From Planctomycetota bacterium (GTDB lineage Bacteria; Planctomycetota; B15-G4; SIAN01), in the NCBI GenBank assembly GCA_009691715.1, contig SIAN01000001.1, positions 124,001-188,000 on the forward strand: 64,000 bases of DNA, given 5' to 3'. Below, in pieces: positions 52,769-62,205 of the stretch. Numbering within the stretch: the stretch's first letter is position 1; each line of letters starts with the position of its first letter. The notes beneath the pieces were generated by a model. It was given only the letters and a program-made list of their open reading frames with translations, searched no databases and was not told the DNA's origin. A program made the position numbers and the translations under genes.

Positions 52769-53530
52769 ATGGTCGACGAATCGCGCGATCCCTCGCCTGC
52801 ACCGCCGTCTCCGCAAGAAGCGGTGGGCGACGAGTTGCTTCTCCTCGTTGATCGGACGATCGACTCGCGCGTCGTGATCTGCCATGAACCGCAGAGCGGT
52901 GTCGCCGAGCAGTACCGGACGTTTCGCACCAACCTGGTCGCGATGAACGCGGGCGGTCAGCCGCGCGCGCTCGCCATCACCTCCGCGATCAAGGGCGAGG
53001 GCAAGTCGATCACGGTCGCCAACCTCGCGGCCGCGTTCTGCGAACTGCCCGACACCCGCGTGCTCATCATTGACGCCGACCTGCGCGCTCCGGTGCAGGC
53101 TTCCCTCTGGGGGATCGGGCGCGAGCCGGGTCTCGCTGACCTGATGCTCGACTTCGTGCCGCTCGAACGCGTCGTCTCGGCGACGTCGGTGCCGGGATTG
53201 TTCGTGCTGCCGGCTGGACGCGTGGTGCGCAATTCGTCGGAGCTCCTAGGCAGTTCGCGGATGAGCGATCTGGTGAGTGCGCTCAAGGCCGATTACCAAT
53301 GGATCCTCTTCGACACGCCGCCGGCGCTCCCGTTCTCCGATGCCGCGACGCTCGGCGCTCGGATCGACGGGCTGCTCTACGTGGTGCGCCTCGAGAAGAC
53401 CCCCCGCGATCAATCGACGCGCGCGCTTGAACTGCTCCGGAACGCGGGCTGCAACGTGCTCGGCAGCTTCCTCGCCGGCGCGCGTTCGGATGACGCCGCC
53501 GTCCGCTCCTACGTGTTGCCGGACGACTGA
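52769..53530 (+). CDS. CpsD/CapB-type P-loop ATPase (bacterial tyrosine-kinase-like)
   Basis: The 253-residue protein has the signature AEQYRTFRTNL, then Walker A in TSAIKGEGKSITVANLAAAF, Walker A' in VLIIDADLRAP and Walker B in WILFDTPPALPFSD. This is the cytoplasmic kinase module of polysaccharide-export systems (CpsD, CapB, Wzc C-domain). The usual C-terminal tyrosine cluster is missing: the end contains a single tyrosine (VRSYVLPDD). No Wzz-like membrane activator or polysaccharide genes are adjacent. It could instead be a regulatory ParA/MinD-superfamily ATPase. The 3' end overlaps the opposing gene by 22 bp. Confidence 0.82.
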   Translation: MVDESRDPSPAPPSPQEAVGDELLLLVDRTIDSRVVICHEPQSGVAEQYRTFRTNLVAMNAGGQPRALAITSAIKGEGKSITVANLAAAFCELPDTRVLIIDADLRAPVQASLWGIGREPGLADLMLDFVPLERVVSATSVPGLFVLPAGRVVRNSSELLGSSRMSDLVSALKADYQWILFDTPPALPFSDAATLGARIDGLLYVVRLEKTPRDQSTRALELLRNAGCNVLGSFLAGARSDDAAVRSYVLPDD

Positions 53531-54636
53531 CCGTCTGCGTCGCCCTCATTCGCATCGTCGTCCGCGACGCGCTCGAAGTCTTCGCCGTCTGCGGAGCGCC
53601 AGATTCCGCTGAATCCGAGCAGGTAGAGCGCGCCATCCTGGCCAACCCAGAGCGGACCGCCACGCACTCGATGATCTTCCGGATGGAGGCGGATCAGCTC
53701 GCCGCGTGACTGCGCCGCGCGGACCGTGGCGATCACGTCTTCCACCCGCTCGATCGTCGCCTTGCCGAGATTGTGGCGCGCGCAGTGGACGTCGGCCGCC
53801 GCCGGGTCGTGGAACAGCGCGAGCTCCGGTTGCTTGCTCGCTCCGTCACGGCTGGGTCGCGCAATCGGTTGTCCCGCCTGATGCAGTGCGAAGCAGCGCC
53901 ATCCGCGTTGGTGGCCGAGAAACGGCACCACGCCGTAGGTGCGCACGAGCAGCCGATCCCAACCGTCGGCATCGACCCACGGATCGAGCTCCTCGTCGCC
54001 CTCGTAGAGCTCGAACTTTCCGTTGCCGCTGAGCAGATGGGTCGCGAGCTCGCTGCCGTCGCCGAGCCGCAGGAACTGCATGCGCCCTTCGGAATCAAGG
54101 CAGAAGAAGATGAACTGGACGTCGTCGAGCAGTGCGCCGGCGTACCCCTCCTCGGCGCGCAGTTCGAGAAACTCCCGCAGCTCGCCGGTCGAGCGCGGTT
54201 GCGCCTCGACCCCGAGCTCGCCACCGACGGCACGCGCGCGCTCGACGCTGCTCCATAGCTTGAACAGCACGCCGGCCGGCTGGGCCGGGTGGAGGCCGTG
54301 CAGCGGTTTTCCTTCAGCGCTGATCCACCAGCACGGGTGCTTCGCCTCGGCGATCCGCTTCTGGCGGACCTCGGCGTATCGCGGAAGCAGTTGCTTCAGC
54401 CGCTCGCCGAGTCCTGCCGGAGCGTCGGGATCGAGCGCAAGCTCGGCGCCGTCGAAGCGCGCCACCTGGAGCCACGCTCCGTGCTCGGTCTTGTGCGTCG
54501 GAGTGCGGCCGGGCGTGACGGCACGAGCGTTCTCGACTTTGGCGAAGAGCTGCAGCGCCGGCCCTTGCGGATCGCCAGGCGCTTCGACGAAGAGGTACTC
54601 ATCATCTTCGTGCAGGATGCGAGTCTTACGCGGCAT
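53509..54636 (-). CDS. Protein of unknown function
   Basis: I do not recognise this 375-residue cytosolic protein. It has no membrane helix and an acidic composition, with two similar-looking halves rich in aromatic residues (ARFDGAELALDPDAPAGLGERL, LLDDVQFIFFCLDSEGRMQFLRLGDGSEL, GWDRLLVRTYGVVPFLGHQRGWRCFAL, HRVRGGPLWVGQDGALYLLGFSGIW). The last segments resemble beta-propeller-like or SMI1/KNR4-like surface repeats, but the match is too weak to use. Its start lies within the 3' end of the small upstream gene (11-bp overlap). Confidence 0.55.
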   Translation of the reverse strand: MPRKTRILHEDDEYLFVEAPGDPQGPALQLFAKVENARAVTPGRTPTHKTEHGAWLQVARFDGAELALDPDAPAGLGERLKQLLPRYAEVRQKRIAEAKHPCWWISAEGKPLHGLHPAQPAGVLFKLWSSVERARAVGGELGVEAQPRSTGELREFLELRAEEGYAGALLDDVQFIFFCLDSEGRMQFLRLGDGSELATHLLSGNGKFELYEGDEELDPWVDADGWDRLLVRTYGVVPFLGHQRGWRCFALHQAGQPIARPSRDGASKQPELALFHDPAAADVHCARHNLGKATIERVEDVIATVRAAQSRGELIRLHPEDHRVRGGPLWVGQDGALYLLGFSGIWRSADGEDFERVADDDANEGDADGQSSGNT

Positions 54637-54829
54637 GTCGTCCCTTTGTGCGAACCAGTGCGATGATCTCGCGCCGCCGCGCCGCCGCCAGCGCCGCCGC
54701 GAAGAGCACGCGCGGCGCCAACAGCGCGAGGTCGAGCAGCGCCTCGACGAACAGCCGTGCGACGCCGGCGGTGGGGAACAAGCGCCGATCGAACGGCGGT
54801 TCGTCGGCAGGCGGAGTGGCGGTGCTCAT
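54626..54829 (-). CDS. Small protein with one hydrophobic helix
   Basis: The 67-residue product has a charged start, one long hydrophobic stretch (VARLFVEALLDLALLAPRVLFAAALAAA) and a basic tail (RRREIIALVRTKGRHAA), so it may be a small amphipathic or membrane protein. It fits exactly between two same-strand genes, overlapping the downstream one by 11 bp and lying 10 bp from the upstream one, which favours a real gene. Its identity is unknown. Confidence 0.5.
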   Translation of the reverse strand: MSTATPPADEPPFDRRLFPTAGVARLFVEALLDLALLAPRVLFAAALAAARRREIIALVRTKGRHAA

Positions 54830-54839
54830 CGCGGGTCGG

Positions 54840-56156
54840 TCACTTCAAGTCCGCGGCACAACGGAAGCCGAGGTGAGGCTCGCGGGTCGAGCCTCCTGGA
54901 GCGACCCAGCGAAAGACCGCGCTGGCGTATTCCGGCGGGCTGCGGAAGTGGCCGCCGCGGACGACCACTGCGACAATGTTCGACGGCAGTTCCGTGAGCG
55001 TGTCGCCATCCTCGTTCGATGCGGTCCACTCTTCGACGTTGCCGGCGAGCTGCAGCACCCGGAACGGGGACGCTCCGCTCTCGAACGCGCTGACCTCTAC
55101 GGTGTCAACCCGATGGCTCCTCGCGTCGTTGCTGCGCCCCTCTTCCCAGGTGGCGCCCCACGGGTAGAGCAGCCCTTCCTTGCTGCGCGCGGCGACTTCC
55201 CACTCATCTTCGGTGGGCAGCCGCTTGCCGACGGATCGGGCGTACGCGTCCGCGTCGCGCCAGGTGACCATCGTGACCGGATGGTCGCGTTTCCCGGCGG
55301 GCGGCGCGGCCTTGCCGGACGGGTCGAGCGGCCAGTTGCGAGGGGTACGCGCTGCGCGCTCCTCGACCGGCAGCGACGCGACGAACGCCTCGTAGTCGCC
55401 GTTCGTCACCTCGCAGCGGTCGAGCATGAATGGGCGCAGCGTCAACCGCTTCTTCTTGCGCACGATCCCGTCATTCGGCCCCACGACGTAGTTCCCGCCC
55501 GGCACGTAGACCATTCCCGGCCGCGCCTTCGCGCCGCCGGGGAGGTAGGTCTCGGGATGTTCGATGCGATCGAGCTCGACCAGCGCGGCGATCGATTCGT
55601 CGTACTTCTCGCGCCAGGCGCGCACTTCCGTCGCGTGCACGTGGAACACCTCGTTCCAGAGCAGCTCGAACCGCTGGGATGGATCGAACCAGCGGGCGGC
55701 GAGCAACTGCATCTTCGCCGGCGCATCGGCCGCCGGCTTGCCGACCACCTCGCGAGCGGCCAGGTCGGCGAACGGCCCACGCAGTGCCGTCTCGAGGACG
55801 CCGCGCTCGACCAACAACTCCCTGAAGTGGGTCGTGAGCTCGTCCTGTTCCGCGCGACGGTTGGCCTTGGCCTCGCGCGCGTCCTTCGGCGCGACTCGCC
55901 GTTGCTCCCAGTCGGCGAGTCGCGTCGCATAGACCTCGGCGAACACGGTGGCGAGCGTCGCTTCGCGGTCGACCTCGGACTTGCGCCACTCGCTCCACGC
56001 CAACTCGATCCGGACGTAGGCGCACTCGAGCGCGCGCAACGCTTCTTCCTTCGCCTGCGCGGTCTCGCGGCAGCGGGCAGTCGCCGCGGCGACGGCCGCG
56101 TCGTCTGAAACCTGGAACGAGAGCAGGAATGGCAGGACGAGCGCGAGCAGGTTCAT
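54840..56156 (-). CDS. Secreted formylglycine-generating-enzyme (SUMF1)-like protein
   Basis: The 438-residue protein has a signal peptide (MNLLALVLPFLLSFQVS), a helical N-terminal region of about 190 residues rich in charged residues, and a C-terminal FGE-sulfatase domain. That domain shows MVYVPGGNYVVGPNDG, FMLDRCEVTNGDYEAFV, HPVTMVTWRDADAYARSVGKRLPTEDEWEVAARS, LAGNVEEWT and HLGFRCAAD. True FGEs activate sulfatases, but most bacterial members of this fold do other things, and no sulfatase is nearby. I could not verify the copper-binding cysteines, so catalytic activity is doubtful. Confidence 0.85.
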   Translation of the reverse strand: MNLLALVLPFLLSFQVSDDAAVAAATARCRETAQAKEEALRALECAYVRIELAWSEWRKSEVDREATLATVFAEVYATRLADWEQRRVAPKDAREAKANRRAEQDELTTHFRELLVERGVLETALRGPFADLAAREVVGKPAADAPAKMQLLAARWFDPSQRFELLWNEVFHVHATEVRAWREKYDESIAALVELDRIEHPETYLPGGAKARPGMVYVPGGNYVVGPNDGIVRKKKRLTLRPFMLDRCEVTNGDYEAFVASLPVEERAARTPRNWPLDPSGKAAPPAGKRDHPVTMVTWRDADAYARSVGKRLPTEDEWEVAARSKEGLLYPWGATWEEGRSNDARSHRVDTVEVSAFESGASPFRVLQLAGNVEEWTASNEDGDTLTELPSNIVAVVVRGGHFRSPPEYASAVFRWVAPGGSTREPHLGFRCAADLK

Positions 56157-56168
56157 GGTGGCGCGGAG

Positions 56169-56174
56169 TATAGG
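56169..56174 (+). promoter_or_regulatory. Candidate -10 element at the recG start
   Basis: TATAGG sits in the 17-bp divergent gap before recG and touches its first possible start (GTG 56174). If it is the -10 box, transcription would begin near 56181-56183, favouring GTG 56183 as a leaderless start three codons later. Single-motif evidence only. Confidence 0.25.
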
Positions 56175-58276
56175 TGCGCGACGTGGTCACCCCTCGTCCA
56201 CGGCCGCCATCGCCTTCGTCGAACCTCGACCTGCCGCTCGCCGCATTGCGCGGCTTCGGCGGCCGGCGCAGCGCCGCATGGTCGGAGCTCGGAGTGGTCA
56301 CGCTCGGCGATCTGTTGCGCTGGCCGCCGCGGCGCCATCTGCGCTTCGATCCGCCGACCGCGATCGTCGACCTGCGCGAAGGCGTGACGGCGACGGTCCG
56401 CGCCACGCTAGAGCGCAAGCAGGCCGGCGGACGACGCGGGATCGTCGCGACCCGACTGCTGGTCGCCGATCCGACGGGGGCGCTCTCCTGCGTGCTGTTC
56501 GGTCCGCGCTGGCTCGCCAAGTCGTTCGCTCGCAGCGAGGAACTGCTGTTGCGCGGAACCGTCCTGCGCCGCGGTGCGACGCTGGAGCTCAAGGTCCGCG
56601 GCTGGCTGCATCAGGAGGCGCTGGCCCCCGCCAACGAAGCGAACGGTCCGACGTTCGAGCCGCACTACCTGCTGCCCGAGCTGATCGCGCCGCGGTTCCA
56701 TCGCCGAGCCTTGCGCGCGGCGCTGGAACGCTGCCGCGAAGAACTGTCACAGCCGCTGCCCGCGCACGCCGCGGCGTTGGCGGGAACTCAACGGTCGCTG
56801 CTCGAGGTCTTCGGTGCGCTCCATTTTCCGCGTGCGGACGGCGAGTGCGCGTTCGCCCGCCGGATCCTCGCGCTCGACGAGGCGATCGCGCTGCAGTTGC
56901 GGCTGCGCGCGCGTCGTCACGAGCGGCCGGCACGCCTGGGCGGTGCGATCGAAGCCGCGTCGCGCTGGCTCGAGGAATACGTCGCGGCGTGCCCGCATCG
57001 TCTCACCGGCGATCAACAGCGCGCGCTGGCCGACCTCGTCGGGGACTATCAACGGCCGACCACGATGGCGCGGCTGCTGTCTGGCGATGTTGGCAGCGGC
57101 AAGACCTGGGTCGCGCTTTTCCCCCTCATCGTGGCGGCGCGCTCCGGCCGTCAAGGCGCGCTGCTGGCTCCGACCGAGCTGCTCGCACGCCAGCACCACG
57201 CGACGCTGCTCGATCTCGCGAGCCGACTGCAGCTGCCGCCGCCGGAGCTGGTGGTGGCGGGCGTCGGACCGAAGAACGTCTCAGCGTCGCCGATCGTCAC
57301 TTCGCTCGTCGTCGGAACGCATCGCCTGTTCTCTGCGCGCCAGCGTTTCGTCGATCTCGCTGCCGTCGTTGTCGACGAGCAGCACAAGTTCGGCGCGCTG
57401 CAGCGCGCGCGGTTGCTCGGCAAAGGCGGCGCTCCGGATCTGCTGCTGGTCTCCGCGACGCCGATCCCGCGGACGCTGGCGCAGACACTGTTCGGCCACC
57501 TCGACCCGTCGTTGCTGCGCGAACGGCCGTTTCCGAATCGCGATGTGGCGAGCGAACTGCTCATCGGCGACGCGCGGCGCACGCTCGGCGCCCGGCTGCG
57601 GGCGGAGGTGGTCCGCGGTGGCAAGGTCTTCGTCGTCTGTCCGGCGATCGGGTCGGGCGAGGTGAAGCATCCACGCGCCGGCACTCGCGGAAGGGCCGCC
57701 GCGGAGAAGGTGGCGCCGTGGGTCGCGCGCGAGCTGGCCGTGGCCGGCATCGCAGCGGAATGGGTCGCGCTGCTGCACGGTCGGCTCGACTCGGAGGCCA
57801 AGCAGGCGCGGCTCACGGCCTTCGCGTCCGGTCCGCTCCGCGTGTTGGTCGCCACCGTGGTGATCGAGGTTGGGATCGACGTTCCCGACGCCACGATGGT
57901 GGTGGTGCTCGATGCCGATCGCTTCGGGCTCGCGCAACTGCACCAGATTCGCGGTCGCGTGGGGCGGCGTGGTCACCCGGCGACCTGCCTCCTGGTCTCC
58001 GCCGAACCGGCGCCCGAGAGCATCGCCCGGCTCGAGGCGTTCGCTGCGCACGACGACGGATTCAAGCTGGCCGAGCTCGACCTCGCGCAAAGGGGGCCAG
58101 GCGAGCTGCTCGGGAGCCGGCAGCACGGCGTGTTGGGCGGCCTCTATCCCGAAGCGCTGCTCGACCCGGAGTTGCTTGATCGTGCCCGTGCCGCGGTCGC
58201 GGCCGGCGTGCGCAACTCCCTTTTCGGCAAGCCGTTCGGGAGCGCGGCGGTTGCCACATCGGAGGCCATCTGGTAG
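56174..58276 (+). CDS. recG: ATP-dependent DNA helicase RecG
   Basis: The 700-residue protein is a full-length RecG, which remodels stalled replication forks and branched DNA. It has the N-terminal wedge/OB domain (GGRRGIVATRLLVADPTGALSCVLFG), Walker A in LSGDVGSGKTWVAL, PTELLARQHH, the DExH-type box VVDEQHKFG, SATPIPRTLAQTL, and the C-terminal motifs LLHGRLDSEAKQA, VATVVIEVGIDVP and QIRGRVGRRG. GTG 56174 is used; GTG 56183 is an alternative. No partner gene is required. Confidence 0.94.
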   Translation: MRDVVTPRPRPPSPSSNLDLPLAALRGFGGRRSAAWSELGVVTLGDLLRWPPRRHLRFDPPTAIVDLREGVTATVRATLERKQAGGRRGIVATRLLVADPTGALSCVLFGPRWLAKSFARSEELLLRGTVLRRGATLELKVRGWLHQEALAPANEANGPTFEPHYLLPELIAPRFHRRALRAALERCREELSQPLPAHAAALAGTQRSLLEVFGALHFPRADGECAFARRILALDEAIALQLRLRARRHERPARLGGAIEAASRWLEEYVAACPHRLTGDQQRALADLVGDYQRPTTMARLLSGDVGSGKTWVALFPLIVAARSGRQGALLAPTELLARQHHATLLDLASRLQLPPPELVVAGVGPKNVSASPIVTSLVVGTHRLFSARQRFVDLAAVVVDEQHKFGALQRARLLGKGGAPDLLLVSATPIPRTLAQTLFGHLDPSLLRERPFPNRDVASELLIGDARRTLGARLRAEVVRGGKVFVVCPAIGSGEVKHPRAGTRGRAAAEKVAPWVARELAVAGIAAEWVALLHGRLDSEAKQARLTAFASGPLRVLVATVVIEVGIDVPDATMVVVLDADRFGLAQLHQIRGRVGRRGHPATCLLVSAEPAPESIARLEAFAAHDDGFKLAELDLAQRGPGELLGSRQHGVLGGLYPEALLDPELLDRARAAVAAGVRNSLFGKPFGSAAVATSEAIW

Positions 58277-58315
58277 TTCCTTCGCTCTTCAGACGCTCGC
58301 GAGGTGACCTCTCTT

Positions 58316-61210
58316 ATGCGCAAGCTCTTCGCGGCCTCGGCCGCGCTGCTCGCCGTTCTGTCCACGGCTTCTGCCCAGGATGGAAAAGGTACGAAGCGAC
58401 GTGCGCAAGACGCGCCCGAGTTCGACCAGCCCGCGACCTCCAGTGCGGGTGGCCAGAAGGAATCGAAAGTCGTCACGCCCGAGACGGCGCTGAACAAGGC
58501 GCTCCCGGTGGTGACGACGTGGCCCGCAGAGGCCGGCGAGAACGCGTTGCGCGCGCTCGCGGCCCGCGGCACGGAGGTGGTCCCGCTGCTGCGAGCGCGA
58601 CTGGCGAACGGGACCGTCCTCGAACGAGCGGCGGCGGCTCGGGGCCTCACCCTGCTGGCGGATCGCGACAGCTTCAGCGAGATCGAGAAGCTCTTCGCCG
58701 ACCCGCGGCAGCGCGCGCGATTCACACCGTTGCTGTCCGCGCTCAACGACCTCGACAGCGGGCGCGCCAGCGCATTGTCGCTGCGCTTCCTGCAGTCGGA
58801 ACAGGGGCCGCTGCGGCGCGCGGCACGGGCGCTGTTGCGGCGTGATCCGACGAAGGAGACGTTGCAGCAACTCACCGAGGTGCTGGAGACCACCCGATCC
58901 GACGGAGTGCGCCGGGACCTTTTCGAACTGCTCGTCGATCTGAAGGAGCCGGGTCTGCCGGCGCTCGCGCTCGCGAACTTCCTCGGAGCGAAGGACGCCT
59001 CGCTGGCGAAGAGCGTGACCGAACTGCTGTCGTGGCAGGACGCTCCGGAGATCTTTGGCGAACTCGTCCGCCTCGCCGGAGGCGAGCGTGAACGGCGCAA
59101 CCTCCACGCGGCGCTCGCGCTGGCGCTGCATGAACAGCGCACCGGCGGCGTCGTGCTGCCCGAGTCGCTCTTCGATCACTATCTGCCGATGGTGCGCACG
59201 AGCGACTTGCTGCTGCGCGCCACCGCATGCGTGGTCTGCGGAATGATTGGCTATCGCGAAGATGCGCGCCGCGAGGTGGCGAAGGCGACAGTGGTGCCGG
59301 CGCTCGCCGATGGGGTGGTGAATGGCCGGTTCTTCGGCGATTTCGAGCTCTGCTTCAAGAGCTCGGTGGCGACGCTCGAGCTGCAGACGGGCGAACATTT
59401 CGGCAGCAGCATCCCGGCGTGGCGGGAGTGGTTCTCGAAGAATCCCGACGCTCGTTTCGCCGGCAAGAGCGAGTTGCAGGGGTTGGTGTTGGCCGAGGAT
59501 GAGCTGGACGCCGTGGTCGTCACGTCGCGTGCTGACGCCACCGGGCTTCAGCAGACCGACCTCGTGCTCTGTGGCGATCGCCATCGCGCGCAGGTGGCCG
59601 GCGGTGTGCGACCGGGCGCCATGGTGCTCGAACTCGAGACCATGCGCGCGCTCCTGATCAGCCTCGAGGCGCAGGGGCTGCTCCTGGGTGAGCTGCCGCG
59701 GCAACTCACGCCATCGCAGGCGGGCGACCTGGTGGTGCGGGTGACGACGCGGGGGCGCGAGCGGGTGGTCGCGGTGCGGGTCGACGATCCGAAGATCCGG
59801 GCGTTCGACGCGGCACTCTCGGCGGCGGCGGAGCCGACGCTCTGGCAGCAATTGCTGACCTTCGACACGACCTATCCGCAGCGGTTCGCGGAGGAGCACG
59901 CCTGGTACACGACCCACTTGGAGCCGGCGCCGCGCAAGTCGCGCCTGATCGACCTGGCGCTCACTTCGATCAGTGGCGATGACCCCGACGCGGTACGGCG
60001 TGCGTTTTCGGTGCTCGGTCGAGTCCACGATCTCGGTGCGAGCGTGCGTGCGACGCAGGTCGATGCGCTCGCGGCGCAGCTCGCGCGGCTGCCGCCGGGC
60101 GATATGCGTGCGGACAAGCTGCTCGACCTGCTGATCTCGACGCATCGTGATGACGCGTTCGAGCGAGTGGTCGATGCGCTCGCGCCGCGCGGTGGGGCGG
60201 CGCAGGATGCGATCGCGAGCGCGCTGCTGCGGATGGATCGCGCAGACCGCGGCGTCGACGATGCACGCCCGCCGGTGCGGATGGCAGCGCTCGCGCTGGT
60301 CGAGCGCGACCAGCTGGTGCTCGCCGACGACCGCCTGATCACGTTGGCACGGACCGATGGCGACGAGCGGGTGCGGGGGAAAGCTCTTGCGCTGCTGGCG
60401 CGCCGCGGCGGCGATGCCGGGGTTGCGCTCCTGCTCGAGCAGGCGGAGTCGGCGCCGCCGTTGGTGCGCACCGCGGCGCTGCGCCTGCTCGGCCTGTCGC
60501 ATCGTGAGGACGCGTTGCAGTGCTTGATCGCGGCCATGCGTGGCACCGATCCATCGCTGGCGGCGTCGGCGCTCGAAGGACTCTCGACCCGTGGCGATGA
60601 GCGCGCCGCGGAAGCGCTCGATGCGCTGGTGCGCGAGCGTGGCACCGACGACGCGCTCGGCCGCTTGGCACTGGCGTCGATCAAGGGGCTTCCGCGGCCG
60701 CTGGCGATCGAACGGCTGCGTCGGCTGGTGAGCGAGGCGGCGGGGGCGCTGTCGCGCGAAGCGGCCTACGGTCTGGCAGACCTCGGCGAGATGGACGCGG
60801 TCCCGACGCTGCTTGCTGATCTCGAGGAAGAGAAGCTCCATCGCCGGGCGCGGACGTTGCTCACTTACCTGTTCTGCAAGGACCCTGGAACCGAGTCGTG
60901 GCGCTTCCGTTCGCTGCATGAGTCGACGCCTGGCTTGAGCCATGCCGACCACTTCCTGGCCGCATTGAAGGAGGGTGGCGCCTTGGTTCCCGAGGGCAAC
61001 GACCTGAGCGACCGCTCGTTCCAACAGCTCCTCGTCGCCGCTCTCGAGGACGCGCGCTGGTTTGTGCGGCGCAGCGCGCTCGAGTTGCTGGAGGCGGCGC
61101 ACGCGCGTGTCCTCGGCAGCTTGGCGCACGATGCGACGCCCGATGAGATCCGCGCGCTGGCCAGCCGCTGGCGCGAGGCGATCGAGGTCCAGGCGAGCGG
61201 CGGGCACTGA
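58316..61210 (+). CDS. Large secreted HEAT-repeat protein
   Basis: The 964-residue protein begins with a signal peptide (MRKLFAASAALLAVLSTASAQ). A long alpha-solenoid of HEAT/PBS-lyase-type repeats follows, for example ALRALAARGTEVVPLLRARLANG, VRTAALRLLGLSHREDALQCLIAAM and SREAAYGLADLGEMDAVPTLLADL. The middle (about residues 395-515) is not helical-repeat: TDLVLCGDRHRAQVAGG and GDLVVRVTTRGRERVVAVRVD suggest a beta domain, perhaps PDZ-like. Such proteins are common in Planctomycetota and act as periplasmic scaffolds; the specific role is unknown. ATG 58316 is chosen over GTG 58304 for the signal peptide. Confidence 0.8.
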   Translation: MRKLFAASAALLAVLSTASAQDGKGTKRRAQDAPEFDQPATSSAGGQKESKVVTPETALNKALPVVTTWPAEAGENALRALAARGTEVVPLLRARLANGTVLERAAAARGLTLLADRDSFSEIEKLFADPRQRARFTPLLSALNDLDSGRASALSLRFLQSEQGPLRRAARALLRRDPTKETLQQLTEVLETTRSDGVRRDLFELLVDLKEPGLPALALANFLGAKDASLAKSVTELLSWQDAPEIFGELVRLAGGERERRNLHAALALALHEQRTGGVVLPESLFDHYLPMVRTSDLLLRATACVVCGMIGYREDARREVAKATVVPALADGVVNGRFFGDFELCFKSSVATLELQTGEHFGSSIPAWREWFSKNPDARFAGKSELQGLVLAEDELDAVVVTSRADATGLQQTDLVLCGDRHRAQVAGGVRPGAMVLELETMRALLISLEAQGLLLGELPRQLTPSQAGDLVVRVTTRGRERVVAVRVDDPKIRAFDAALSAAAEPTLWQQLLTFDTTYPQRFAEEHAWYTTHLEPAPRKSRLIDLALTSISGDDPDAVRRAFSVLGRVHDLGASVRATQVDALAAQLARLPPGDMRADKLLDLLISTHRDDAFERVVDALAPRGGAAQDAIASALLRMDRADRGVDDARPPVRMAALALVERDQLVLADDRLITLARTDGDERVRGKALALLARRGGDAGVALLLEQAESAPPLVRTAALRLLGLSHREDALQCLIAAMRGTDPSLAASALEGLSTRGDERAAEALDALVRERGTDDALGRLALASIKGLPRPLAIERLRRLVSEAAGALSREAAYGLADLGEMDAVPTLLADLEEEKLHRRARTLLTYLFCKDPGTESWRFRSLHESTPGLSHADHFLAALKEGGALVPEGNDLSDRSFQQLLVAALEDARWFVRRSALELLEAAHARVLGSLAHDATPDEIRALASRWREAIEVQASGGH

Positions 61211-61236
61211 AACCCGCCTCCGCTCCGGAGCGCTCC

Positions 61237-62205
61237 TTGCCGTCCGACCGAAAGCTAGATGCAGAGATCGAAGCTGCCGGCGCATTGTTGACCCGCATCG
61301 AGCGCGAGGTCGCTTCCGTGCTGGTCGGGCAGCAGCCGCTGGTGCGTCGTCTGCTGGTGGCGCTGCTCGCGGACGGCCACGCGTTGATCGAGGGCGTGCC
61401 GGGAATCGGCAAGAGCCTCGCGGTCGCGGCGTTGGCGCGCGCGAGCGGGCTCGCGTTCAAGCGCGTCCAGTTCACGCCGGACCTGCTCCCGGCCGACGTG
61501 ATCGGCACCCAGGTCTTCCGGCCCGGCAGCGGCGAGTTCACCATCCGGCGCGGGCCGCTGTTCGCCGAATTGGTCCTGGCGGACGAGATCAACCGCGCGC
61601 CACCCAAGGTGCAGAGCGCGCTGCTCGAGGCCATGCAGGAGCGACAGGTCACGATCGGCGAGCAGACGCTGCCGTTGCCGTCGCCGTTCGTCGTGTTCGC
61701 CACGCAGAATCCGATCGAGCACGATGGCACCTATCCGTTGCCCGAGGCGGAACTCGACCGGTTCCTGTTCAAGTTGCAGATCGGCTACCCGGCACGGGCC
61801 GACGAGGAGGAGATCCTCCGCCGCCACGGACGTGGGACGCCGCGCCACGAGCTCGCCGCCGTCGCCACGCGCGAGGAGTTGCTGCACGCGCGCAGCCTGC
61901 TCGATTCGATCCACGCCGAGCCGGCGATCCACGACTACGTGCTGCGCCTGATCGTCGCGACCCGCGATCCGTCCCGCCGCGAGCTCCGGCTTGGGGCATC
62001 ACCGCGCGCTGCGCTGGCGCTGCTGGTGGCGGCGAAAGGGCTGGCGTTGCTGCGCGGACGTGCCTACGTGACGCCTTCCGACGTGAAGGAACTGGCGCCC
62101 GACGTGTTGCGCCACCGCCTGCTGCTGTCGTTCGAGGCCGAGGCGGCCGGCCAGACGGTCGATGCGCTGTTGGCTGAACTGCTCCGTTCTGTCGCTGCGC
62201 CTTGA
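61237..62205 (+). CDS. MoxR-family AAA+ ATPase
   Basis: The 322-residue protein is a MoxR ATPase: Walker A in LIEGVPGIGKSLAVAALA, Walker B in LVLADEINRAPPKVQSALLEAMQE, sensor 1 in VFATQNPIEHDGTYPLPEAELDRF. MoxR proteins work with the VWA proteins encoded next to them as chaperones that mature metalloenzymes or envelope complexes. TTG 61237 is the start; the stop overlaps the DUF58 gene (TTGA). It begins the cluster MoxR, DUF58, BatD, then a partial gene. Confidence 0.92.
   Translation: MPSDRKLDAEIEAAGALLTRIEREVASVLVGQQPLVRRLLVALLADGHALIEGVPGIGKSLAVAALARASGLAFKRVQFTPDLLPADVIGTQVFRPGSGEFTIRRGPLFAELVLADEINRAPPKVQSALLEAMQERQVTIGEQTLPLPSPFVVFATQNPIEHDGTYPLPEAELDRFLFKLQIGYPARADEEEILRRHGRGTPRHELAAVATREELLHARSLLDSIHAEPAIHDYVLRLIVATRDPSRRELRLGASPRAALALLVAAKGLALLRGRAYVTPSDVKELAPDVLRHRLLLSFEAEAAGQTVDALLAELLRSVAAP

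Noticed and set aside
52769..53530. Considered as an McdA/ParA ATPase that could position the microcompartment
   Set aside because: It carries the YRTFRTNL and GEGKS signature of CpsD/BY-kinase modules and lies more than 43 kb from the shell genes.
58289..61285. A 998-residue open frame on the minus strand opposite the HEAT-repeat gene
   Set aside because: Arg/Gln-rich composition with no recognisable domain; the plus-strand frame has a signal peptide and clear repeats. High GC content leaves antisense frames open by chance.
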